Position numbers and translations under genes: made by a program. The notes beneath the pieces were generated by a model. That model saw only the letters and a program-made list of their open reading frames with translations, did no database searches and had not been told where the DNA came from. A stretch of 64,000 nt of DNA, taken from Caulobacter sp. UNC279MFTsu5.1 (GTDB lineage Bacteria; Pseudomonadota; Alphaproteobacteria; Caulobacterales; Caulobacteraceae). Positions 1-8,611 of this stretch are shown here, piece by piece (within the stretch, counting starts at the first letter, position 1; every line of letters starts with the position of its first letter). The DNA lies in the NCBI RefSeq assembly GCF_900114015.1, contig NZ_FORN01000011.1, positions 62,001-126,000 of the forward strand, read 5' to 3'.

Positions 1-230
1 GGATCGGCCGGGCTGATCATCAGGTGGACGTCGAACGGGATCTTGGCGTGCGGCCGGATGGCTTTGACGATGTCGGGGCCCAGGGTGATGTTGGGTACGA
101 AATGGCCGTCCATCACGTCGACATGCACCCAGTCGGCGCCGGCCGCCTCGATGGCGACGACTTCCTCGCCCAGCTTGGCGAAGTCGGAGGCGAGGATGGA
201 CGGGGCGATCAGCGGCGCGGTCATGCCCAT
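1..230 (-). CDS. rpe: Ribulose-phosphate 3-epimerase, N-terminal part
   Basis: Interconverts ribulose 5-phosphate and xylulose 5-phosphate in the cytosolic pentose phosphate pathway. The visible ~76 residues contain the family N-terminus: APSILASDF, then [17 protein letters not shown] with the metal-site His/Asp pair, then HLMI. The gene runs off the left edge, so the C-terminal two thirds are missing. Two ATGs are possible, at 230 (MGMTAPL) and 224 (MTAPL); 224 fits the usual family N-terminus almost equally well. It lies downstream of rsmB on the same strand, separated by about 220 bases that contain an intergenic palindrome. Confidence 0.93.
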   Translation of the reverse strand, partial: MGMTAPLIAPSILASDFAKLGEEVVAIEAAGADWVHVDVMDGHFVPNITLGPDIVKAIRPHAKIPFDVHLMISPAD

Positions 231-232
231 GG

Positions 233-266
233 CTTAGCGGGCTAAGGCTCGCGCTACAAGCGAGCC
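233..266. other. Two short inverted repeats upstream of rpe
   Basis: A 6-bp palindrome cttagc/gctaag (233-246) is followed at once by a 7-bp hairpin ggctcgc/gcgagcc with a 7-base loop (246-266). There is no T-tract, so this is not a standard terminator. It lies just before the rpe start and could fold in the rpe leader RNA; no function is known. Confidence 0.3.
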
Positions 267-330
267 CGTGGCCGCGTCGGGGTTTGCGGCGGTCTTCGGT
301 CCCAGAAGTTCGTGATCTTGACGCCAAAAG

Positions 331-438
331 GTTGTCATCCCGGAAGCCTCGCAGAGGCTATCCGGGATCCAGGGGCGGCCGCATCGCGTCAGCCCGGTGG
401 ATCCCGGCTCTGCGCTTCGCTTCGGCCGGGATGACAAC
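331..438. repeat. Intergenic palindromic repeat, copy A
   Basis: Starts gttgtcatcccgg (331-343) and ends with the exact reverse complement ccgggatgacaac (426-438). It has further internal inverted arms rich in ccggatc. Related copies lie at 44747-44858, 50271-50382, 53465-53515 and, as a half, near 52849. It fills the rpe-rsmB gap, is non-coding, and looks like a dispersed REP/CIR-type element; the exact named family is an inference. Confidence 0.75.
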
Positions 439-450
439 GAGCGGGAGTGG

Positions 451-1731
451 TTACGTCTTCACGAACCGCGCCGCGAAGAAGCCGTCCAACCCGCCTTCGC
501 GATGGTGGGGCAGGATTCGCAGGGTTCCGCGCGGGGTCAGGCTGGCGGCGGGAGCGCCGCCTTCCTCCGCGGCGATCGGGTCCAGGGCCATGTCGGGGCG
601 GCGGGCCAGGAAGGCCTCGACCTGGGCCTCGCCCTCCTCGGGCTCCAGCGAGCAGACGCAGTAGACCAGGCGGCCGCCGGGCTTGAGCCGGCCGGCGGCG
701 CTGTCGAGCAGGCGGCTCTGGACGGCGGCCAGGCTGGCCACGTCGCCGGGGCGGGCGGCCCACAGCACGTCGGGATGACGGCGGAAGGTGCCGGTGGCCG
801 AGCACGGCGCGTCCAGCAGCACGGCGTCGAAGGTCCGCGCGTCGTCCCAGGCCCCGGCGTCGGCGGCGATCACTTCGGCGGTCAGGTTCAGGCGGGCCAG
901 GTTCTCGGTGACGCGCTGCAGGCGGGCGGCCGAGCGGTCGACGGCGACGACGGCCGCGCCGGCGGCGGCCAGCTGCAGGGTCTTGCCGCCGGGCGCGGCG
1001 CACAGGTCCAGGGCGGTCTGGCCGGGCCGGACATCCAGCAGGCGGGCGGGGATGGCGGCGGCGGCGTCCTGCACCCACCAGATCCCGTCGTCGAAGGCCG
1101 GCCAGGCCGAGACGTCGCCGCGGCGCGAGGTGCGCAGCGTGCCGCCGGGCAGGATCTCGCCCTCCAGCTCGCCGGCCAGGGCGGCCGCGTCGGCGCCGGG
1201 CTTCAGCGACAGGTCGGTGGCCGGCTCGAAGCCGATCTGGGCGGCGACGGCGTCGGCGGTCGCCTTGCCCCAGGCCCCGGCCCAGCGGGCGTACAGCCAC
1301 GGCGGGGCCAGGTGCTCGGGCTCGGCCGAGGGCGCGCCGTCGCGCAGCAGGCCGCGCAGCACGGCGTTGACCAGGCCCTTGAACGGTCGGCTGGCCTTGT
1401 GGGCGCCGGCCAGCTCGACGCTGGTGGCCACGGCGGCGAAGGCCGGGACCTCCAGGAAGAAGGCCTGGGTGGCGCCCAGGCGCAGCAGGTTGCGCACGCG
1501 CGGCGGCGGCTCCTTGGCCAGCTTGCCGGCCAGGGCGCGGTCGATGGGGCCCAGGTGGCGCAGGGCGGCCATGGCCAGGGCGCGCGCGAAGGCCCGCTCC
1601 CGCGGTTCCAGAAAGCGGAAGGCGTTGGCCGAGGCGGCTTCGTCGAGGCCGCCGCGCCGCGACAGGGCCGCGTCGATGAGGGCGAGGGCGCCTTCCCGTG
1701 CCGGGAGGCCGTCGTTGAGTTCCTGAGTCAC
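451..1731 (-). CDS. rsmB: 16S rRNA m5C methyltransferase RsmB/Sun
   Basis: Predicted S-adenosylmethionine-dependent methyltransferase that makes 5-methylcytosine in 16S rRNA (C967 in E. coli). The N-terminal ~130 residues form a NusB-like RNA-binding domain (ALALIDAALSRRGG). The C-terminal half is the Rossmann catalytic domain with LDLCAAPGGKT, DAPCSATGTFRRHP (the PC motif cysteine) and CSLEPEEGE. The reading frame stays open upstream to 1905, but that stretch overlaps a convincing opposite-strand gene at 1801. The GTG at 1731 (VTQELNDGLPARE), about 426 residues, is therefore the likely start. Confidence 0.9.
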   Translation of the reverse strand: MTQELNDGLPAREGALALIDAALSRRGGLDEAASANAFRFLEPRERAFARALAMAALRHLGPIDRALAGKLAKEPPPRVRNLLRLGATQAFFLEVPAFAAVATSVELAGAHKASRPFKGLVNAVLRGLLRDGAPSAEPEHLAPPWLYARWAGAWGKATADAVAAQIGFEPATDLSLKPGADAAALAGELEGEILPGGTLRTSRRGDVSAWPAFDDGIWWVQDAAAAIPARLLDVRPGQTALDLCAAPGGKTLQLAAAGAAVVAVDRSAARLQRVTENLARLNLTAEVIAADAGAWDDARTFDAVLLDAPCSATGTFRRHPDVLWAARPGDVASLAAVQSRLLDSAAGRLKPGGRLVYCVCSLEPEEGEAQVEAFLARRPDMALDPIAAEEGGAPAASLTPRGTLRILPHHREGGLDGFFAARFVKT

Positions 1732-1800
1732 CCGCCCGCCGTGCCCCGAGGCGACGGCGAGCGCAAGCTTTTTGGCGTCGAAGGTGCTAGGAATGGGGTC

Positions 1801-2001
1801 ATGTCCGAGACAGACCTGCCGCCCGGCGCGGCTCCCGACAAGCCGATCACGCCCGCCGCCCGTCGAGCCCTGGAAGAGGCCGCCGCCCGCCGCGCGGCAG
1901 AGCATGCGGCGGCCTTGCCCACCGAGGAAGGCGGCCGCGACGGCCCCGAGCCGACTCGCTTCGGCGACTGGGAGCGCAAGGGCGTGGCGGTGGATTTCTA
2001 G
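1801..2001 (+). CDS. SDHAF4/DUF1674 family protein
   Basis: A 66-residue protein with a low-complexity Ala/Arg N-terminal half. It ends in the DUF1674 signature GGRDGPEPTRFGDWERKG followed by a terminal DF. In eukaryotes the family (SDHAF4/Sdh8) chaperones flavinated SdhA during succinate dehydrogenase assembly; the bacterial role is inferred by homology. The ATG at 1801 gives exactly the compact family length. It is divergent from rsmB (69-base gap) and ends 2 bases before the convergent pyrF stop. Confidence 0.85.
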   Translation: MSETDLPPGAAPDKPITPAARRALEEAAARRAAEHAAALPTEEGGRDGPEPTRFGDWERKGVAVDF

Positions 2002-2003
2002 GG

Positions 2004-2693
2004 CTAGACCCCCGCCATCTCCGCCACCACCTTCAGCGCCGCCTCGCGCGGATCGTTGGCGGCCGTGATCGGTCGGCCGCAGACCAGGTGGCTGGCGCCG
2101 GCCTTCAGGGCGTCGGCCGGGGTGGCGGCGCGGGCCTGGTCGTTCTTGGCCGACCAGAAGGGACGCACGCCCGGCGTCACCACCAGGAAGTCGGGCCCGG
2201 CGATCTCGCGGGCCAGGGCGGCCTCCTGCGGGGACGAGACGATGCCGTCGACGCCGCAGTCCACCGCCTGGCGGATCCGCCGGGCGACCAGGTCGCGGGC
2301 GCTGAAGGCGTAGCCCATCTCGATCAGGTCGGCGTCGTTCAGGCTGGTCAGCACGGTGACGGCCAGGATCTTCAGGCTCGATCCGCCCTTGGCCTTGACG
2401 GCGGCGGCCATCACCTGCGGTTCGGCGTGCACCGTCAGCAGGTCGCAGCCGGCCCCGGCCAGCACCCGCGCCGAGCGCTCCACGGTCGCGCCGATGTCGT
2501 GCAGCTTCCAGTCCAGGAAGATCTGCTTGCCCTCGCCCTTCAGCGCGCGCGCCAGGCCCATGCCGTCGGTGGCCAGCAGCTCCAGCCCGATCTTGTAGAA
2601 CGACACCGCGTCGCCCAGGGTCTCGACCATGGCTCGGGCCTCGGCGACGCTGGGCAGGTCGAGCGGCAGGATCAGGCGCGGATCAGCGGTCAT
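2004..2693 (-). CDS. pyrF: Orotidine 5'-phosphate decarboxylase
   Basis: Last step of de novo UMP synthesis, decarboxylating OMP in the cytosol. At 229 residues it has the family length. Visible signatures are the N-terminal LILPLDLPS, the catalytic cluster DWKLHDIGATV (the D-K-D charged network), LTVHAEP, and the phosphate-binding VTPGVRP near the C-terminus. The ATG at 2693 lies 84 bases from the divergent marC-like gene, so that gap probably holds both promoters. Confidence 0.97.
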   Translation of the reverse strand: MTADPRLILPLDLPSVAEARAMVETLGDAVSFYKIGLELLATDGMGLARALKGEGKQIFLDWKLHDIGATVERSARVLAGAGCDLLTVHAEPQVMAAAVKAKGGSSLKILAVTVLTSLNDADLIEMGYAFSARDLVARRIRQAVDCGVDGIVSSPQEAALAREIAGPDFLVVTPGVRPFWSAKNDQARAATPADALKAGASHLVCGRPITAANDPREAALKVVAEMAGV

Positions 2694-2777
2694 GGGCGTT
2701 CCCCGGGTGTGGCGCGCGGGGTCGCATCACCCTAAGAAGGATGCGGATCCGCGCGAATTGAAGGCTAAGCACCCCGA

Positions 2778-3473
2778 ATGAGCCAGGCTGAGCTCGCCGT
2801 CAACTTCTTCGTCGCCCTGTTCGCCCTGATCGATCCGATCGGCAACGTGCCGCTGTTCGCCGCCGCGACCCTGGGGGCGGCCGCCGCCGGCCGGCGGATG
2901 GTGGCGGTCTATATCGGCCTGTTCGTCGCCGCCTTCCTGATCTTCTTCTACTTCACCGGCGTCAGCTTGCTGGAATTCTTCGGCATCTCGATGCCGGCCT
3001 TCCGCATCGCCGGCGGCATCATCCTGTTCATACTGGGCCTGGACATGGTGCGCGACGACTTCACCACCATGTTCGCCGACGCGGCCGAGGGCATCGAGGG
3101 CCAATCGGCCCGGGTCTACGCCAAGCAGCGGTTCGAGCGGCTGATCGTGCCGTTCGCCATGCCCCTGTTGATCGGGCCGGGCGCGATCTCGACGGTGATC
3201 ATCTACGCCAGCGAGGCCAAGGCCTTCGGCCTGGCCGGCATGGCCATCGGCTGCGGGGTGATCGCGGCCGTGGCGGTGGTGCTGGTGGCCACCTTCTGGG
3301 CCTCGCCGATCATCAGCAAGGTGCTGGGCCGGATCGGCATGAGCATCGTGGTGCGGGTCCTGGGCCTGATCCTCTGCGCCCTGGCGGTGCAGTTCGTGCT
3401 GATCGGCGTGGGCGACGCCACGCGCGGCCTGGTGCGCCAGGACGCCAAGGCGCCGTACGCGGAGCATCGGTAG
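2778..3473 (+). CDS. MarC-family (UPF0056) integral membrane protein
   Basis: A 231-residue inner-membrane protein with about six hydrophobic segments. It carries the family motifs ALIDPIGNVPLF near the N-terminus, GGIILFILGLDM in the middle and PLLIGPGAISTVI, followed by a final hydrophobic pair. MarC was once linked to multiple antibiotic resistance, but that role was not upheld in E. coli and transport substrates are unknown. Transcribed away from pyrF and convergent with the SDR gene that ends 6 bases downstream. Confidence 0.9.
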   Translation: MSQAELAVNFFVALFALIDPIGNVPLFAAATLGAAAAGRRMVAVYIGLFVAAFLIFFYFTGVSLLEFFGISMPAFRIAGGIILFILGLDMVRDDFTTMFADAAEGIEGQSARVYAKQRFERLIVPFAMPLLIGPGAISTVIIYASEAKAFGLAGMAIGCGVIAAVAVVLVATFWASPIISKVLGRIGMSIVVRVLGLILCALAVQFVLIGVGDATRGLVRQDAKAPYAEHR

Positions 3474-3478
3474 GCCGG

Positions 3479-4279
3479 TTAGATCTTCCTGAACCGCGAG
3501 CCCTGGCTGGCCATCAGCGCCAGGGCCCAGTCGTCGGGGATCAGCTTGGCCAGCACCGCGATGGCCTTGTTGGGCGAACCCGGCACGCAGATGGCGCGGT
3601 TGGCCTCAGCGGCCTCGTAGCCGGCGGCGGCCACCTCGTCGGCCCCCAGCCACAGCCAGGCGGGCAGGCTCTGGCTGACCTGGGCGCGGGTGCCGTTGAC
3701 GTCGTGGAACTCCGAATAGGTGAACCCAGGACAGAGGGCGGACACGTGGACGCCGGCCCCTTGGGTCTCCAGGTGCAGGCTCTGGGAGAACTTCACCAGG
3801 AAGCTCTTGGTCGCCGCATAGAGGGTGTGGCCCGCCGCGCCGGGCGCCAGGCCCGCCAGGGAGGCGACGTTGACGATCCGGCCGAAGCCGCGCTCGACCA
3901 TGCCCGGCAGCACCTTGTGGGTCAGGCCGCAGACCGAGACCAGCAGCACCTGCAGGAAGGCGCCCTGGTCCTCCCAGCGGGTCTGGGCGTAGGCGCCCGG
4001 CAGGCCGTAGCCGGCGTTGTTGACCAGGGCGTCGACCACCCGGCCTTCGGCCTCGACGGCGGCCAGCACCTTGTCGACGGCGTCGGGCTGGGCCAGGTCG
4101 GCGGCGATCGGATAGGCCTCGACGCCGAACCGCAGGCGGATCTCGGCGGCCAGGGCCTCCAGCCGATCCAGCCGGCGCGCGGTCAGGGCCACGTCATAGC
4201 CGTGGCTGGCGTAGATGCGGGCGAAGGCGGCCCCGATGCCGGCGGAGGCGCCGGTGATCAGGGCGAGACGGCGGGCCAT
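3479..4279 (-). CDS. Short-chain dehydrogenase/reductase
   Basis: A 266-residue classical SDR. The cofactor motif TGASAGIG is near the N-terminus, NNAG lies at the fourth strand, and the catalytic Tyr-Lys pair is in YAATK. ALTARRLDRL after strand 2 favours NADP(H). The substrate cannot be read from the sequence. The frame is open to 4348, but the ATG at 4279 (MARRLALITGA) places the Rossmann fold at the expected position. It lies 180 bases downstream of the flavodoxin gene on the same strand. Confidence 0.9.
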   Translation of the reverse strand: MARRLALITGASAGIGAAFARIYASHGYDVALTARRLDRLEALAAEIRLRFGVEAYPIAADLAQPDAVDKVLAAVEAEGRVVDALVNNAGYGLPGAYAQTRWEDQGAFLQVLLVSVCGLTHKVLPGMVERGFGRIVNVASLAGLAPGAAGHTLYAATKSFLVKFSQSLHLETQGAGVHVSALCPGFTYSEFHDVNGTRAQVSQSLPAWLWLGADEVAAAGYEAAEANRAICVPGSPNKAIAVLAKLIPDDWALALMASQGSRFRKI

Positions 4280-4363
4280 GCGGGGCTCAAGTCCAGGCGA
4301 AGCGGTGAAACTCGGCTGGAGTCGAGCACGGGCGGGGATTTGGTTCAAGGCGGGGGAAGAGGG

Positions 4364-4393
4364 GAGGGGGCGCTCGGGCTCAAACGCCCCCTC
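4364..4393 (-). terminator. Possible hairpin terminator after the flavodoxin gene
   Basis: Perfect 9-bp inverted repeat gagggggcg (4364-4372) and cgccccctc (4385-4393) with a 12-base loop, downstream of the flavodoxin stop on the minus strand. The following minus-strand bases are pyrimidine-rich but are not a pure T run, so termination is plausible rather than certain. Confidence 0.4.
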
Positions 4394-4459
4394 GGCGGCG
4401 CCGGAGCGCCGCGGGCCCGTCCTTCAGGCTGGGGGATCAGGAAGGGCGGGCGGACCTCA

Positions 4460-5065
4460 TCAGGCAGCTTCGCTCAGAGCCGGCTGGGCGCCGCGCGTCC
4501 AGCGGACGGCGGCCTCGGCGATGCGGACGCCGAACAGGCGGGCGGTTTCGCGGTCGCCGGCCGGCGGGGTGATCTCGGGCGAGGCGTTGTCCGACTGGGC
4601 GGCCAGGCCGATGAACGAGCCGACGCGGTTGATCGTGTCCGGGCCGCGTTCGGCGGCGGTGACTCCGGGAGGGGCCAGGCCCAGGTTCACCCAGTTCATG
4701 CCGTGCTGGGCGGCCAGGATGGTCAGGCTTTCCAGGGCGTGGCCCTTGTCGCCGGCGAAGCTGTGCGAATTGGTGAAGCCCGCGGCCAGCTTGTCCTTCC
4801 AGGCGCCGGTGAAGAACACCCCGGCGGTGGCGTCGGCGAACACTTTGAACACGCCCGAGACGTCGCCCATGTAGGTGGGAGCGCCGAACACGACGGCGTC
4901 GGCCTCGGTGATCTGCTCGATGATCGGCGCGAAGTCCTGGGCGGCGCTGTCGATCTTCAGCACCACCGGGGTCTGGCCGGCGTCGCGGACGCCCTCGGCG
5001 ATCTTGTCGGCCAGGACGGCGGTGTGGCCGTAGCCCGAGTGATAAACGATGGCGACCTTGGTCAT
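4460..5065 (-). CDS. Flavodoxin/WrbA-like NAD(P)H:quinone oxidoreductase
   Basis: A 201-residue flavodoxin-fold protein. The FMN phosphate loop is visible as YHSGYGHTA at residues ~8-16, and the ribityl/isoalloxazine loop as GAPTYMGDVSG near residue 75. This resembles WrbA-type quinone reductases, which reduce quinones by two electrons; the flavin and activity are inferred from these motifs. The ATG at 5065 (MTKVAIVYHSG) gives the standard start; the longer reading to 5158 adds sequence not typical of the fold. The next gene upstream is divergent. Confidence 0.88.
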   Translation of the reverse strand: MTKVAIVYHSGYGHTAVLADKIAEGVRDAGQTPVVLKIDSAAQDFAPIIEQITEADAVVFGAPTYMGDVSGVFKVFADATAGVFFTGAWKDKLAAGFTNSHSFAGDKGHALESLTILAAQHGMNWVNLGLAPPGVTAAERGPDTINRVGSFIGLAAQSDNASPEITPPAGDRETARLFGVRIAEAAVRWTRGAQPALSEAA

Positions 5066-5279
5066 TGGATCGAGCCCTGAAAAGATGGTTGCGGTCTCGC
5101 AACTGAAACCGTGTCGATTACTTATGTCACGGGTCGCGGCTTTCCAGGGGATCAGCAACAGAAGGTGGTGCAGTTATTCTGAAAGCGCATTCAGCGACGA
5201 TATCGCTCTCGTCGATGGCGCGAAGCTCGACAAGGCGGACGGACCTCTCCAAGCTCGGCGCGAGTTTGGGGGAAATCCA

Positions 5280-5588
5280 ATGCCGTTCTTGAGATCCGCA
5301 TCGTTCGGCGGCCTGTTCGCCGTGACATTCACCGTCGCGGCGACCAGCCAGGTGGCCTTCTCGCTGTTGGGACTGCTGATGGTCGCGACCTCGCCCACGA
5401 TGTTCAAGATGAATGGCGCGCCGGCGACCAATCCGGCCCAGGCCCTGGGCGTGCTTGTACTTCTGCTGGCCATGCTGCTGATCATGAACGCCGGCATGTC
5501 GGCGATCGGCGCCGGCATCTGGGTGCTGGTGCGGCGGGCGCTGCCGGGCATGAAGCCGGCTCCCGCCGCCGACACGGACGTTTTCTAG
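5280..5588 (+). CDS. Hypothetical small membrane protein
   Basis: A 102-residue protein with two clear hydrophobic segments, residues ~7-35 and ~55-85, the second with several Met and Leu residues, then a short cytoplasmic tail ending in DTDVF. The ATG at 5280 follows a purine-rich stretch (gggggaaatcca) that serves as a ribosome-binding site. I do not recognise the family. It ends 6 bases before the convergent Rrf2 regulator and is divergent from the flavodoxin gene. Confidence 0.65.
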   Translation: MPFLRSASFGGLFAVTFTVAATSQVAFSLLGLLMVATSPTMFKMNGAPATNPAQALGVLVLLLAMLLIMNAGMSAIGAGIWVLVRRALPGMKPAPAADTDVF

Positions 5589-5594
5589 CGCGTT

Positions 5595-6032
5595 CTAGGC
5601 CGCGGCCTCGACCGCCGCGCTGTTCAGCAGGTCGGCCACCGAGATCTGCGACAGCCGATCGGCGACGGCCGTGTCAGCGGCGATCATCGCCCCGCGCACG
5701 GCGTCGGGGATCTTCTCGCCGACCGGGCAGCCCTTGACGCCCTTGGGGGCCACGCCCAGGTGGGCGCAGCCGTTCACGGCCCGAAGGACGACGTCCAGGG
5801 TGATGGTCTCGGGCGGCTTGAGCAGCCAGGCCCCGCCGTTGGCGCCGGCGCGCGCGCCGATCAGCCCCGCCTTGCCCAGCATGGCCGTCACGCGACGCAC
5901 CACGACCGGGTTGGTCGGGACCGAGGCGGCGAGCTCGGCGCTGGCCACGGCGCGGTCGGCCGAGAAGGCGCTCTTGTGCGCCAGATAGGCCAGGGCGTGC
6001 GCGGCGACGGGGAATTTCTGACTGTCGGACAT
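5595..6032 (-). CDS. Rrf2-family transcriptional regulator
   Basis: A 145-residue winged-helix repressor. It begins FPVAAHALAYLA and has the Rrf2 recognition region ELAASVPTNPVVVRRVTAML followed by the wing GANGGAWLLKPP, then a dimerisation helix. Only two cysteines occur in the usual cluster region (NGC and KGCPVG), not the three of IscR/NsrR. Iron-sulphur ligation is therefore doubtful, and it is closer to the YwnA-type group. The ATG at 6032 starts MSDSQKFPVA. It is divergent from kup (171-base gap); its targets are unknown. Confidence 0.88.
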   Translation of the reverse strand: MSDSQKFPVAAHALAYLAHKSAFSADRAVASAELAASVPTNPVVVRRVTAMLGKAGLIGARAGANGGAWLLKPPETITLDVVLRAVNGCAHLGVAPKGVKGCPVGEKIPDAVRGAMIAADTAVADRLSQISVADLLNSAAVEAAA

Positions 6033-6203
6033 TTTTCTATGACAGGACCCTAAGGGCGTCGCTCGTGCGTTCAACCAAAAACTATCGTTGTCATCCGGCT
6101 TCAGGTCGCGATTGAACCGGAGCAGGATTGGGTGTATCGCGCCCCGCTTGATCGATATGGGGCTCCGCATCGCGTTTTGCGAGGGCGACCCCGGAGGGAT
6201 TGA

Positions 6204-8174
6204 ATGGCTTCCGAAGCCTCTGGCGCTCCCGCTTCCGACAGCGCCGCCCCCAACACCGCTGTGTGTGACGTCCCTCCGCAAGCCGGCCATGACCTGAAAG
6301 GGCATAGCTTCCTGGCGCTCGCGCTCGGCGCCGTGGGCGTGGTGTTCGGCGACATCGGGACCAGCCCGCTCTACGCCATGCGCGAGGCCCTGGCCCATTC
6401 GCGCAGCACCACCGCCACCGAGCACGCCGTGCTGGGGGTGGTGTCGTTGGTGCTGTGGACCCTGACCCTGTTCGTCACGATCAAGTACGTGATCTTCTTC
6501 ATGCGGGCCGACAACAAGGGCGAGGGCGGCACCCTGGCCCTGATGGCGCTCGCGCAGAAGGCGCTGGGCAAGGTCGGCAACAAGCGCTCGACCGCGGTGT
6601 TCTTCCTGGGCGTGATCGGCGCGGCCCTGTTCTACGGCGACGGCATCATCACCCCGGCCATCTCGGTGCTGTCGGCGGTGGAGGGCATGAAGGATGCGCC
6701 GCACGTCGGCCACGCCCTGTCGGCCTATGTGCTGCCGATCTCGGCCGGGATCCTGGTGGCCCTGTTCCTGGTCCAGGCCAAGGGCACCCATCGGATGGCC
6801 GCCCTGTTCGGCCCGGTCATGGCCGCCTGGTTCCTGATCCTGGGCGCCCTGGGCCTGTTCCACCTGGTCGACGACCTGTCGATCCTGCGCGCCTTCAATC
6901 CCTGGTACGGCGTGCGCTTCTTGCTGGAGAACGGCTTCCTGGGCTTCGTGATCCTGGGCAGCGTGTTCCTGGCGGTGACCGGCGCCGAGGCGCTGTACGC
7001 CGACATGGGCCATTTCGGCAAAGGCCCGATCCGCGCCGCCTGGCTGTACCTGGCCTTCCCCTGCCTGGCCCTGAACTATCTGGGCCAGGGCTCGCTGGTG
7101 CTGGACCATCCGGCCTCGCGGCACAATCCGTTCTGGGACATGGTCCCGACCTTCGCCTACTGGCCGGTGCTGCTGATGGCCACGGTGGCCACGGTCATCG
7201 CCAGCCAGGCGGTGATCACCGGCGCCTTCTCGATGACCCAGCAGGCGGTGCAGCTGGGCCTGCTGCCGCGGCTGGACATCAAGCGCACCTCCGAGACCCA
7301 GGCCGGGCAGATCTACGTGCCTTCGGTCAACACCTTCCTGCTGGTCGGGGTGCTGATCCTGCTGGTGATGTTCCAGAGCTCGCACAAGCTGGCCAGCGCC
7401 TACGGCATCGCCGTGACCGGTGCGATGTTCGTCGACACCCTGCTGGCCTATGTGGTGCTGCGCCTGGTGTGGAAGTGGAACCTCTGGCAGACCGCCGCCC
7501 TGCTGATCCCGCTGGCGATGATCGACCTGGTGTTCATCGCCTCCAACATGCTGAAGATCCCGGACGGCGCCTGGCTGCCCCTGGCCTTCGGGGCCGTGCT
7601 GGTGCTGATCATGTGGACCTGGACGCGCGGCGCCCAGATCCTGACCGACAAGACCCGCCGCGACAGCGTGCCCCTGGTCGATCTGATGGAGATCCTGCGG
7701 GCCCGCGCGCCGCACCGCGCTCCCGGCACGGCGATCTTCCTGACCTCCGACCCGGACATGACCCCGGTCGCGCTGATGCACAATCTCAAGCACAACAAGG
7801 TGCTGCACGAGCGCAACGTGATCTTGACCGTCCGCACCGCCGAGACCCCGCGCGTCGCCGACGAGGACCGCGTCCGCACCCAGGCGATCAACGCCGACTT
7901 CAAGAAGGTCGAGATCTATTACGGCTTCATGGAAAGCCCGAACGTGCCCAAGGCCCTGGCCATCCTGCGCAAGCAGCAGGGCCTGAAGTTCGACATCATG
8001 GCCACCAGCTTCTTCCTCGGCCGCCGCTCGATCGTGCCCTCGGCCAACAGCGGCATGCCGCTGTGGCAGGACCGGATCTTCATCTTCCTGATGAAGAACG
8101 CCACCAACCCGACCGACTTCTTCAAGATTCCGCCCGGCCGCGTCGTCGAGCTGGGCGCCCAGGTGACGGTCTAG
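6204..8174 (+). CDS. kup: Kup-type low-affinity potassium transporter
   Basis: A 656-residue inner-membrane K+/H+ symporter. After a ~35-residue N-terminal tail comes the Kup signature GVVFGDIGTSPLYAMREA. Then come ~12 hydrophobic segments, including FYGDGIITPAISVLSAVEG and TGAEALYADMGHFG, and a ~150-residue cytoplasmic C-terminal domain. Length and motif order match the family. The start ATG follows a good ggaggg site. Its stop is 3 bases before the DUF1648 gene, suggesting co-transcription. Confidence 0.97.
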   Translation: MASEASGAPASDSAAPNTAVCDVPPQAGHDLKGHSFLALALGAVGVVFGDIGTSPLYAMREALAHSRSTTATEHAVLGVVSLVLWTLTLFVTIKYVIFFMRADNKGEGGTLALMALAQKALGKVGNKRSTAVFFLGVIGAALFYGDGIITPAISVLSAVEGMKDAPHVGHALSAYVLPISAGILVALFLVQAKGTHRMAALFGPVMAAWFLILGALGLFHLVDDLSILRAFNPWYGVRFLLENGFLGFVILGSVFLAVTGAEALYADMGHFGKGPIRAAWLYLAFPCLALNYLGQGSLVLDHPASRHNPFWDMVPTFAYWPVLLMATVATVIASQAVITGAFSMTQQAVQLGLLPRLDIKRTSETQAGQIYVPSVNTFLLVGVLILLVMFQSSHKLASAYGIAVTGAMFVDTLLAYVVLRLVWKWNLWQTAALLIPLAMIDLVFIASNMLKIPDGAWLPLAFGAVLVLIMWTWTRGAQILTDKTRRDSVPLVDLMEILRARAPHRAPGTAIFLTSDPDMTPVALMHNLKHNKVLHERNVILTVRTAETPRVADEDRVRTQAINADFKKVEIYYGFMESPNVPKALAILRKQQGLKFDIMATSFFLGRRSIVPSANSGMPLWQDRIFIFLMKNATNPTDFFKIPPGRVVELGAQVTV

Positions 8175-8177
8175 CCG

Positions 8178-8540
8178 ATGGAAGCGGCCCTTCGCATCCT
8201 CGGCGACGGCCTGTCGATCGCCGCCCTGGCGATCATCGCCTCCACGGCCCAGACCGCCTGGAAGCGGATCCCGGACGGGACGCGGATCCCGATGCAGTGG
8301 GGAGCGGACGGCAAGCCGACCTGGCGGGTGTCCAAGGCCGTCGGCCTGCTGGCCATCCCGATCCTGGCGATCGTCATCCTGCTGTCGTTCACCCTGACCC
8401 AGCTGACCTTCACGGCCGAAGGCGTCGGCGCGGTGATCGTGCTGTGCGTGCGCTCGATCCTGGCCGCCGCCCTGGCGCTGAGCCAGCTGGTCCATCTGCG
8501 CAAGGTGATGGAGACCCTGCGCGACGACGGCGACTCCTAG
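8178..8540 (+). CDS. DUF1648-domain small membrane protein
   Basis: A 120-residue protein with three hydrophobic stretches. Between the first two is a DUF1648-like motif, IPMQWGADGKPTWRVSK, as found at the N-terminus of SdpI-type immunity/membrane proteins. Only this domain is present and no SdpI C-terminal half follows. It sits 3 bases after kup, so it is probably in the same transcript. Function is unknown. Confidence 0.75.
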   Translation: MEAALRILGDGLSIAALAIIASTAQTAWKRIPDGTRIPMQWGADGKPTWRVSKAVGLLAIPILAIVILLSFTLTQLTFTAEGVGAVIVLCVRSILAAALALSQLVHLRKVMETLRDDGDS

Positions 8541-8611
8541 GGTCGGGAGGCGATTTGCGGCGATCGACCCCGGTCGGGCCAACACCTGCGTTTCAATCGA
8601 CACGAAACCGC

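Noticed and set aside
5595-8603. A 1002-residue minus-strand open frame across kup
   Set aside because: Only its last ~145 residues (the Rrf2 gene) are protein-like; the rest is Gln/His/Asp-rich antisense of kup.
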